Shown one piece after another: positions 36,789-46,630 of a stretch of 64,000 nucleotides of DNA (its first letter is position 1; each line of letters opens with the position of its first letter). A program made the translations under genes and the position numbers. The DNA is taken from the NCBI RefSeq assembly GCF_000715075.1, contig NC_134089.1, forward strand, positions 67,810,697 to 67,874,696, written 5' to 3'. A model generated the notes under the pieces. It was given only the letters and a program-made list of their open reading frames with translations, did no database searches and was not told the origin of the DNA. The stretch is from Nicotiana tabacum. Lineage: Eukaryota; Streptophyta; Magnoliopsida; Solanales; Solanaceae.

Positions 36789-36889
36789 CGTTATCAGCAC
36801 GAGACTCTGACATCTCGAGCAAATACTTTGAAAGTATTAGAGGTAAGAACTTTCTTTTCCTAAATAATGTCAAATCTTTCTAAACTTGA
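36789..36889 (+). mobile_element. Extra element D leader and gag start after the 3' LTR
   Basis: 101 bases repeat 31284-31384: PBS, the ACTCTGACATCTCGAGCAAA leader, and the gag start ATGTCAAATCTTTCTAAAC. One base differs (AGGTAAG against AGGCAAG). Homology stops after AAACTTGA at 36889. This marks a truncated second unit of a tandem array. Confidence 0.9.
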
Positions 36890-37917
36890 TTCTTGTTTCC
36901 TTTAGTGTTAGGATTCTTGGGACCCTTTTCCGTAGGTTTTTATTTTCTTTAGTTTTAGGATTCTTTCGATTTTGTCTTTTGTATTACGGTATGCTTTTTT
37001 CTCATTGTTCCTTTTGTGTTCGTTTAGGATGCAATTTTATTGATCATTATTACTATATCAGATTTAAAAAACTCATTCCTATGAAATCGGTAAAATAACA
37101 CTCCTATTCGTAGTCAAGTAAACAAATAAAAACCTACTTAAAATAGAAAATCACATTCATGAAAGAATCTTAATAATAAAAAGAATGAGTTTAGCTACAA
37201 ATCTATTACTTTCTCAACCGTTTTTCTTTGTCAATATTATATTGGTTTGATCCTTGGCTTGATATCATATGTATCATTCTTAGATTTTATTTATGATTTC
37301 TTGATACCTCCTATGGAGTTTTATGTGTAATTTTTGTTTTATGACTTTGGGGGATTGACTTTATGTGTTGCACTATTTTCTTAGATTATACAAGCCCAGG
37401 TCTGCGATGCACAGAGATAGTCATACTATCAATTAGTGATCGACGTATAGGACCAAGGTTAGCTTCTTATGCTACTTGTAGATTGTTGTAGTTTACTTTT
37501 AATCAAGAAAATCAGCTTTTAACTGATATTGCTTAATGTCACGGATATGCACCGATCTACTTTGATTTAATAATTTTCTATATCCATTGGTTGCCTTTAG
37601 AAAACTAGAGTTCCTCTAACAATATTGGTCTCGCCCCAGGTTCGGGGCGTGACAAAATACCATATTACTATTCGGGAACGTAATTTAAATTTATTTATTT
37701 TTTAAACTCTTGCTCAGTTAAAATACCATTACCTAAATTGAGATGGTGGAAATAGTATTACTTTGGGATATGCTAATTCCTCCTTTCATGCTGAAATTTT
37801 CAACACTTTCGCTTATTTTATAGCTCAAACATACTTTTAAATAATATTTATATAACTTGTGAAAGAGTTTACTTAATAACATAGGGGACACGCGCAATGC
37901 GCATATCATAAGACTAG
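36890..37917 (+). other. Helitron right part with an LTR-like end
   Basis: No gene seen. At about 37628-37652 the sequence has a CGCCCC/GGGGCG hairpin followed by GTGACA, the form of a gypsy LTR terminus. This suggests a solo LTR or fragment inside the shell. The other end of that LTR was not found. Confidence 0.45.
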
Positions 37918-38488
37918 TATTATTAAAAGGCTAGCGCATGTTGATAAATATAACAGAAATAAATGATTAAGCTATTAATTTAAACTGATAAATGACATAA
38001 TAACACCTAAACGGAACAACGATCGTACAATCCCAAAATGAGTGGTACAAAGTCCTAAGCTCAACTGAAATACACTAGGAATCTCTCTTACAATGTTGTT
38101 TGGAAACGAGAGAAATAGTAAGCATATGATCACTAGAAGGTGATTCTGAGGCGTGCAAGTGTCAAGCAGGTATACCTTGAAATCTTCGCAAAATCTGAAG
38201 CAACTCACTAGCGTCCGGGACGAGCAGAAGTACCTGGATTTGTACAAAAATATGCAGAAGTATAGTATGAGTACACCACAACGGTACCCAATAAGTATCA
38301 AGACTAAGATCGGTGGAGTAGTGATGAGGTTGGGTCAAGACACTTAATAGACATAGAAACATTGTGCAAAATATTAATATAATATGGCAATGGGAAGTAA
38401 AGGCAATAAATGATAACAAAGCAGAATATTAATATAAGACTAACAACAGAAGTAAAAGTAATAAATGACAACAAGGCAGAATATTAAT
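37918..38488 (-). repeat. Degraded LTR-like remnant
   Basis: Contains phrases such as GGATTTGTACAAAAATATGCAG and GTATGAGTACACCACAACGG, similar in layout to the GAGTACGCCAACTCAGTAAA stretch of the element E LTR (38880). GGCAGAATATTAATATAA-type phrases recur near 38421 and 38477. No gene. Confidence 0.45.
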
Positions 38489-41400
38489 ATAATGGCGCCT
38501 ATTACATTACTAGGCAAGCCAACCCAAACCATTATCTACAACAAATTCCTTTTATAAACTATTTTCTAACACATGTTTAAATACCAAATTCCCATATTAA
38601 GCGTTTAAAACACAATTTCACATGCGGAAGTCAAATAAACATGAAAACTACACATCCCCAAATATCTGGTGTCACGAGTCTAGAGCCTCTACTACATAAC
38701 TGACTGTCTGATACAACATAAGTCTAGAAAATGCGGAAAAGAACAAGATAGGAAGGAGAAAACAGGGATGCGGACGCCATGTAGCTACCTTGAAATCTCC
38801 GGCAACCTCTGGATCAGCTGAGGACCCTCACTCTGCCACTCGGGCACCTGGATCTGCACACAAGGTGCAGGGAGTAACGTGAGTACGCCAACTCAGTAAA
38901 TAACTAAAGTAAATAACGTTTGAAAGTAGTGACGAGCCGTTAAAAATCATATTACTGAATAAACAACAGAATAATAGGTCAACTTCACAGTTTAAAACCA
39001 GTTTCATCGTAAAATCATCAATTTTAGTTTAAACACTTGAAATCATATACTTAGCAATTTTTCCAATAGAGGCTTGTTTTTAAAAGAAGAGTGAAATTAG
39101 TAAAAATATCATAACTGGGCCCCTCGGACAAGGTATCACTCAGAATACGGCCTCTCGGGCAGCCTCTCAGTCACTTGTGACTCACTCTCGTCACTCAGTA
39201 CTCACTCTCAGCACTCAAGCTCATTAATATCTCATAATAATAGAAATTATAGTAACTGCTACGGCGTGCAACCCGATCCATAATTTATAATCGACTACGC
39301 TCACTAGGGGTGTACAGACTCCGGAGGGGCTCCTACAGCCCAAGCGTCATATCGCTGCGGCGCGCAGCCCGATCCAATATATATATTGCTGCGGCGTGCA
39401 GCCCGATCCAATATATATATCGCTATGGCGTGCAGCCCGATCCATAATATGTACATATAATATCCTCACTATTAGGTTCTCAACCTCTCTCATTAACCTC
39501 ACAGCCTCTCGGGCACAACAATAGAAATTAGGGAACTCAGCCCAAACAGTCTTCACAATTAGAAGTGGAGTGATAAAACCAGTTTTAAACATTTAAACAG
39601 GTAAAACATGACTGAGGATATGCTTTCAACAAATAAAGCGAGGAAAAATAGTAAAAATGCCCCTAAGGGTCTCAACAGGTCGGCACAAGGCCCCAAACAT
39701 GGCATACAACCCATAATACAATATAAATGACTAAAGTACGGAATATCATAAGGTTTCAAATCAAATACGCGGCTCAATAGTCGCTACGGGACGGACCAAG
39801 TCACAATCCCTACCGGTGCACGCCCACACGCTCGTCACCTAGCATGTGCGTCACCGTATTTATCAAAACAAGTCAAATACCGGGGTTTGTACCCTCAGTT
39901 CTGGATTTACAATGGTTACTTATCTCACACGGGTGAAAATACTACTCCGCAATGCTTTTGCCCCTTGAATTGGCTTCCACTCGCATCGAATCTATTCAAA
40001 ATCAGAATCACAACATCAAAATATGCTAAGAGAACGAAGCCCAAACGAAAATAATCAAATTATACCAAAAATCCCAGAATTGGCCAAACTCGACCCCTGG
40101 GCCCATGTCTCGAAACTCGATAAAAATTACATCAACGGAATCCTTATCCTCCCACGAGTCCATACATACCAAGAACACTGAAATCGAAGTCCAAATGACC
40201 CCTCAAATTCTCATTCTAAAGTCTCTTAATCTCAAGCCCTAATTCCTTAATTTTAGGCTTAGATTCTATGATTTATTAGGCAGATTTCACAATAGAATCG
40301 AGTTTTAAGTCCAAAATTCTTTCCTCCAAGTGATTCTCCTTGAATCCCTATTCAATCTCCTTCAAATAGCTCCAAAAACGACCAATAGTGGAAGAAATAA
40401 ACCCCACATTCACGAAAAAGACGACCTTTTAAACCTTCTGCCCAGGACTGAAATCCTTCTTCGCTAACACGGTTAAAGCCCCGCGTTCGCGAAGCACAAA
40501 TTAACTTTGACCAATTTTCCTCTTTCATGATCGCGACATCCCCATCGTGAACGCAGTGCTTTGCTTAGACCAATCTTCGCGATCGCGTTTCGCCTCTCGC
40601 GGGCGCGATGAATAAAATCCACAGAAGCTCAGCTGCCCTCTTTGCTCTATGCGAACACGACTCCTCCCCCGCGAACGCGATGCACAAACCCTTAGCCCTT
40701 CGCGAACGCGTAGCCTTACTCATGAACGCGAAGGCTTAAATTCCACCTTCCTCAACTGACTCTTCACGAACGCGAGGGTCTACTCGGGAACGCGAAGACT
40801 AAAATACCAGCAACAGCTGAAACCAAAATCTGCAATTTTCTTCAACTTAAAATGATTCGTTCAACCCTTCAAAACTCACCCGAGGCCCCCAGGACCTCAA
40901 CCAAAGGCACCAACATATCCCAAAACCTTATTTAAACTTGTACCAATCTGCAAAACACCTCAAACAACATCAAATCGACCAAAACACATCGGATTCAAGC
41001 CTAAGTTTCCAAAAACTTCTAAATTCCGCTTTTGATCCAAAACCCGAACAAACCACGTCCGAATGACTTAAAATTTTGTACACACGTCCCAAATGACACA
41101 ATGGTACTACTACAACTCTTGGAATTCCATTCCGACCCTTATATCAAAATCTCACCTATCAACCGGAAATCGTCAATAATCTGATATCGCCAATTCAAGC
41201 CTAAATCTACTCCGAACCTCCAAAACTCATTCCAATCACACTTCTAAGTTCCAAATCACCTCCTGAAGCTAACCAAATCATCGGAACTCACATCCAAGCC
41301 CTCTAACACACAAGTCAACATCCGGTGGACTTTTCTAACTTAAACTCACTTTAAAGAGACTAAGTGTCTCAAACCTTACCAAATCCTTTTCGAACTCGAT

Positions 41401-41503
41401 CCGACCAACCCGATACCACATAACACGGATAAACAAAGCATAAAGAAGCAAAAAATGGGGAAATAGAGCAGTAATTCATAAGACGACTGGTCGGGTCGTC
41501 ACA
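38489..41503 (-). mobile_element. Element E 3' LTR (left), missing its last ~28 bases
   Basis: Colinear with 46659-49115. The element-internal boundary at 41503 reads TGTGACGACCCGACC on the minus strand. The outer end starts at TGGCGCC, whereas the right LTR has a further 28 bases with the CACGACC/GGTCGTG hairpin. It includes reversed GATCGGGCTGCACGCCGCA subrepeats (39240-39450). Divergence from the right LTR is clearly greater than for A or C. Confidence 0.88.
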
Positions 41504-41700
41504 TCCTCCCCAACTTAAACAAACGTTTGTTCTCGAACGAGTAAAGAAACATACCTGAAGCCTCAAATAGGTGATGATATCTGCTTCGCATCTCCCGCTC
41601 GGTCTCCCAGGTAGCCTCCTCCACGGGCCAACCTCTCCACTGCACTTTCACTGAAGCTATATCCTTTGACCTCAACTTTCGAATCATAAGTCAAATCATC
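41499..41700 (-). pseudogene. Element E chromodomain-like C-terminus
   Basis: [18 protein letters not shown], then [19 protein letters not shown], is the C-terminal chromodomain (CR type) of Tekay/Del chromoviruses, which lacks some aromatic residues of HP1 but targets integration to heterochromatin. It is in a different frame from the preceding integrase tail (frameshift near 41688). The frame ends in the LTR edge, with the polypurine tract (TTAAGTTGGGGAGGA, minus) between. Confidence 0.85.
41504..41518 (-). other. Polypurine tract of element E
   Basis: On the minus strand TTAAGTTGGGGAGGA directly precedes the 3' LTR start TGTGACGACCC. Confidence 0.88.
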
Positions 41701-42909
41701 ATACAACTGAACTGTGCTGAAATCTAAAACATGAGACAAATCCCCAATATACTTTCGGAGCATAGAAACATGAAATACCGGATGCAAACTCGACAAGTTG
41801 GGTGGCAAAGCAAGCTTATAAGCTACTTCCCCAATCCTCCGAAGCACCTCAAAAGGCCCAATGAACCGAGGACTCAATTTCCCTTTTTCCCAAATCTCAT
41901 AACACCCTTCATGGATGAAACCTTCAACAGAACCTTTTCTCCAACCATGTAGGACACATCCCGAACCTTCCTATCAGCATAGCTCTTCTGTCTCGACTGC
42001 GCTGTACGAAGCCTCTCCTGAATTACCTTCACCTTTTCTAAAGCATCCTGCACCAAGTCTGTCCCCAATAGCCTAGCCTCACCCGGCTCAAACCAACCAA
42101 CTGGAGATCTACACCGCCTCCCATACAAAGCCTCATATGGAGCCATCTGAATACTCGACTGACAGCTGTTGTTATAGGCAAACTCTGCAAGGAGTAGAAA
42201 CTGATCCCATGACCCTCCGATCAATGAAACAAGCACGCAACATTTCCTCCAATATCTGAATAGCGCGCTCGAACTGCCCGTCCGTCTGAGGGTGAAAAGC
42301 TGTGCTCAACTCAACCTGAGTACCCAACTCTCGCTGCACAGACCTCCAAAACTGCAAAGTAAATTGAGTGCCCCTATTTGAGATGATGGAAACTGGGACA
42401 CCATGCAAACGAACAATCTCCCGGATATAGATCTCTGCCAACCGCTCTGAAGAATAGGTAGTACACACAAGAATAAAGTGTGTGGACTTGGTCAGCCGAT
42501 CCACAATCACCCAAATAGCATCGAACTTCCTTAAAGTCCGTAGAAGTCCAACAACAAAGTCCATAATGATCCTCTCCCACTTACACTCGGGAATATCCAT
42601 CTGATGAAGCAAGCCACCCGGTCTTTGATGCTCATATTTCACCTGCTGACAATTGAGACACCGAGCTACAAATCCCACAATGTCTTTCTTCATTCTTCTC
42701 TACCAATAATGCTGCCTCAAATCCTGATACATCTTCGCGACATCCGGATGAATGGAATATCGCGAGCTATGGGCCTCCTCCAAAATTAACTCTCGAAGTC
42801 CATCTACACTAGGCACGCAAATATGGCCCTGCATCCTCAACACTCCATCATCACCTATAGTCACATCCCTGGCATCATTATGTTGAACTCTGTCCTTAAG
42901 GACAAGCAA
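41688..42909 (-). pseudogene. Element E integrase, frameshifted, catalytic Asp lost
   Basis: Minus-strand domains in order: zinc-binding region (EEAHSSRYSIHPDVAKMYQ, then CLNCQQVK), core with WERIIMDFVVGL (first Asp), VSIISNRGTQF where the second catalytic Asp is Asn (codon 42376-42378), and HPQTDGQFERAIQILEEM (Glu). A frameshift near 42225 leads to FAYNNSCQSSIQMAPYEALYG in another frame. A second near 41876 leads to the GPY/F-like module ([20 protein letters not shown]) and HPVFHVSML. Gypsy order RT-RH-IN-chromodomain is clear. Loss of the Asp would abolish strand transfer even if the frames were whole. Confidence 0.88.
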
Positions 42910-44571
42910 ATGCGGATCATCATACTAGCGCTCTCTGATGCGATCATATAAGGAAGTCCGAGAAACCACACAAGCCAAAACCCTTCTGGGCTCCGAAACA
43001 TCTAACCTCACGAACCAATTGGCCAAGGCCTGGACATCAACTACAAGAGGTCTCTCCCTAACTAGAATATATGCCAAACTCCCCATACTCACTGCCTTTC
43101 AGCTCAAAACATCGGCCACCACATTGGCCTTCCCCGGATGGTACAATATAGTGATATCATAATCTTTAAGCAACTCCAACCACCTACGCTGCCTTAAATT
43201 GAGATCCTTCTATTTGAACAAGTGCCGGAGGCTGCAATGATCAGTAAACACCTAACAAGACACACCATACAAGTAATGCTTCCAAATTTTCAACGCGTTA
43301 ACTATGGTAGCCAACTCCAAATCATAAACGGGGTAGTTCTTCTCATGGGGCTTCAACTGACGTGAAGCATAAGCAATAACTCTACCCTCCTGCATCAATA
43401 CACAACCAATACCAACTCTCTAAGCATCACAATACACAATATATGAACCTAAAGCTGATGGCAAAACTAACACTAGAGCTGTGGTCAAAGCTGTCTTGAG
43501 CTTTTGAAAGCTCTCCTCGCACTCGTCCAACCATACAAATGAAACACCCTTCTGAGTCAACTTGAACAAGGGCGATGCCATAGATGCGAATCCCTGAACA
43601 AACCGGCGGTAATAGCCTTCCAAACAAAGAAAGCTGCAAATCTCTGTGGCTGAGGACGGGCTGGGCCAACTCTGAACCGCCTCTATCTTCTTCGGATTAG
43701 CCTAAATACCCTCGCTGGACACCACGTGCCCCGAGAAAGCCACTGAACTGGGCCAAAACTCACACTTGGAGAATCTTGCATAAAGCTTCTCCTCCCTCAA
43801 TCTCTGCAACACAATTCTCAAATGCTCCGCGTGGTCCTCCTGACTATGCGAATATACTAGAATATCATCAATGAAGACTATGACAAATGAATCGAGATAA
43901 GGTCGAAACACGTTGTTCATCAAAGGCATGAACGCTGCTGGGGCATTGGTCAGCCCAAAAGACATCACCAAGAACTCATAATGACCATATCGGGTCCTGA
44001 TAGCTTTCTTAAGAATATCTGAGTCCCTGATCTTCAACTGGTGATAACCTGAACGAAGATCAATCTTGGAGAACACTCTCGCTCCCTGAAGCTGGTCGAA
44101 TAAATCATCAATGCGAGGCAAAGGATACTTGTTCTTAATTGTTACTTTGTTCAATTGCCTATAATCAATGCACATCCTCATTATGCCATCCTTCTTCTCC
44201 ACGAATAGAACCGGCGCACCCTAAGGTGACACACTAGGCCGAATGAATCCCTTATCGAGGAGTTCCTGAAGCTGCTCTTTTAACTCATTCAACTCCGCTG
44301 GTGCCATACGATACAATGTGATAGAAATGGGCTGAGTGCCCGGAACCAGGTCAATACCAAAATCAATATCCCTGTCCGGTGGCATGCCCGACAGGTCTAT
44401 AGGAAACACATTGGGAAAATCCCTCACAACTAGGACAGAATCAATACCGGTAGTCTTAGCTCTGACATCCCTCACAAAGGCTAGATACGAAAGACATCCC
44501 TTCCCAACCATACGCTGGGTCTTCAAGAATGAGATCACCCTTCTGGGAACATAATCAGTCCAACCTCGTCA
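42910..44571 (-). pseudogene. Element E reverse transcriptase and RNase H, broken by stops
   Basis: Minus-strand RT with [62 protein letters not shown] and the polymerase motif [12 protein letters not shown] near 43870. Then the RT/RNase H connection (GYYRRFVQGFASMASPL, LTQKGVSFVW) and RNase H with [32 protein letters not shown] and [18 protein letters not shown]. Stops include 44221-44223, 43702-43704 and 43420-43422, several at former Trp or Ser positions. Ty3/gypsy lineage, Tekay-like. Confidence 0.92.
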
Positions 44572-45050
44572 GTCAACCCGTGGCACACCCGATATAGCCA
44601 ATGTGACTGTCTTGGCATGACAGTCGAGAATAGCATGACACAGAGATAACCAGTCCATGCAAAAATGATATCGAAATCCACCATACACAGTAATAAAAGA
44701 TCCACTCAGGTCTCCAGACCCCCAATAGTTACCACACACGACCGGTACACACGGTCTACAACAATAGTATCGCCCACTAGAGTACATACATGAACACGCA
44801 AAACAAGACACTCACGGGGCGTATCTAGATAACAGGAAAAGTATGATGACACATAAGAAAAGGTGGAACCGGGATCAAATAATATAGAGGCATCTCTGTG
44901 GCATACTGAAACAATACCTGAAATCATGGCATCTGAAGCAGCAATATCTGGTCTACCTGGGAGGGCATAGAAATGAGCTTGACCACCACCTGATCGACCT
45001 CCCCCTCTAGGGAGACCTCTAGCTGACTGACCTCCACTCCTAGCTGGCTG
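44572..45050 (-). pseudogene. Element E protease region, frameshifted
   Basis: Minus strand GGGQAHFYALPGRPDIAAS, then VSVCHRDASILFDPGSTFSY with the DPGST active site at about 44862-44880, then FCMDWLSLCHAILDCHAKTV in a second frame (shift near 44660). A frameshift near 45050 separates it from the gag zinc knuckle. Retropepsin-type aspartic protease that would mature the gag-pol polyprotein. Confidence 0.85.
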
Positions 45051-46474
45051 GGCGGGTGGTGAGTAACTGGAGCAGAAGTCGAGGGCTGACCCCTCTGCTG
45101 AGACTGACCATCATGAAGACGAGGAAACTGCCTCCTAAAATGCCCAAACTCTCCACACTCATAACAACTCCCCGGTACTGGAGATGGGGACTGAAGGGAA
45201 CCCCTGGCACAGGAATGACCAGTAGAAGGACCTGGCATGGAAGAACCCTGAGCTGATGGAGCACGGGACGAACTTTGGGTTGGAAGGGCACTAAGTGATG
45301 AGTGGCCCTGATGAAAACTGTGAGAACCATGACCCGATGATGCCCCACGATAACCTGGGCGAGCTGAATGAGCCTGTCTGAATGGGCAGCCTCTGCCCTT
45401 CTGGAACTAACCCCTCGAAGGAGCACTACTAAAGCTACCAAATCCCCGAGGCCTCTTGGCCTCCCTCTCCTTTCGCTCCTGGCGGCAAAATGAGTTAATC
45501 TCACGGGCGATGTCAACAACCTCCTCGAAGGTAGCACTTGTCACCCTCTCCCTTGTCATGAGAATCCGAAGCTGATATGTAAGGCCATCAACAAACCTCC
45601 TGATCCTCTCTCGATCTGTGGGAACCAACCAAACCGCATGACGGGCTAACTCGGAGAACTGCATCTCATACTCCGTCACAGTTATCTCTCCCTGACACAA
45701 CTGCTTGAACTGCCCATGCAGATCCTCTCGGCGAGACTGTGGCACATACTTCTCCAAAAAGAGAACAGAGAACTGCTGCCAAGTAAGGGGCGCTACACCA
45801 ACAGGCCTACGCCTCTCATACGCCTCCCACCAAGTGAAGGCAGCCCCAGAAAATTGAAAGGTAGTAAAAGCCACACCACTGGTCTCTAGAATACGCGCTG
45901 TACGAAGCATCCTCTAGCACTTATCCAAGAACCCCTAGGCATCCTCACCCTCTGCACCGCTAAAAGTCGGAGGCTTGAGTTTACCAAACCTCTCTAGTCG
46001 ATGTTGCTCGTCATCCGGCATAGCTGGTACCACAAACTCTTGAGCTGGTGCAACTGGCTGGGTTGGAGGTGCCCTAACCTGCTCAGGTGTGCGAGCAACG
46101 GGAGTCTGGGTGCCTCCCCCAGCCTGAGAAGTAGCTGCGGCCATAGTAACTGAAACCGCCTGAGCCAAACTAGTACACACTAATAAGATCTAAGCTAAAG
46201 CCTCCTGAAGACCTGGAATCATAATGGGCACAGCTGGTGCCTGAGCTGGTGCTGCTGTAGCATCCACAACTGGGACCTGATCCTGAACTGGGGCAGCTGG
46301 TGGATCTACAGGTGCTGCACTAGCTGCTCTGCCCCTACCACGGCCTCGACCGTGTCCTCGACCTCTGGTGGTCCTAGTTGGTGGTACTGACGGTCGTCCA
46401 TCCTGCCCAGTAGCACGTGTCCTCACTATCTGTGAGAGAATAGAATAACAAAAGTTTAGTATTCGGATCAACAC
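45051..46474 (-). pseudogene. Element E gag, one frame with several stops
   Basis: Minus-strand gag with a Gly/Arg-rich N-terminus (RGRGHGRGRGRGR), an Ala/Pro-rich segment, the capsid domain (ERFGKLKPPTFSG, FSGAAFTWWEAYERRRP, QQFSVLFLEKYVPQSRRE, RRFVDGLTYQLRILMTRE, EEVVDIAREI) and a zinc knuckle, CYECGEFGHFRRQF, whose last cysteine is Phe (about 45120-45167). In-frame stops lie at 46190-46192, 45935-45937, 45914-45916 and 45407-45409. It is the intact-order counterpart of the fragment at 1-611. The natural start codon is uncertain because no early Met sits clearly at the domain start. Confidence 0.88.
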
Positions 46475-46614
46475 ATTCGCACGACAAGAATTTCAAGAAT
46501 ATGAAGTTTTTCCTAAAGGTTCTGCAGCCTCTTAAGGATAAATACAGATGTCTCCGTACCAATCTGCGAGACTCTACTAAACCGGCTCATGACTCGCGAG
46601 ACCTATGTAACCTA

Positions 46615-46627
46615 GTCTCTAATACCA
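46615..46627 (-). other. Primer binding site of element E
   Basis: TGGTATTAGAGAC on the minus strand, three bases inside the 5' LTR. It resembles the tRNA-iMet PBS TGGTATCAGAGCC with substitutions. Confidence 0.85.
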
Positions 46628-46630
46628 ACT

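Larger units (their letters stand above)
30581..37917 (+). mobile_element. Helitron-like shell containing copia element D
   Basis: The left end TCTATACTATATTAAAAACA followed by CGAAGGCC resembles plant Helitron 5' ends (TC start, preceded by A). The right end has a GCGC/GCGC hairpin (37892-37902), 11 bases, and then CTAG at 37914-37917 followed by T, the Helitron CTRR signature. Removing element D (30717-36889) leaves about 1.2 kb. No Rep/helicase frame is visible, so it would be non-autonomous. This is pattern recognition; no related copy is in the window. Confidence 0.6.
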
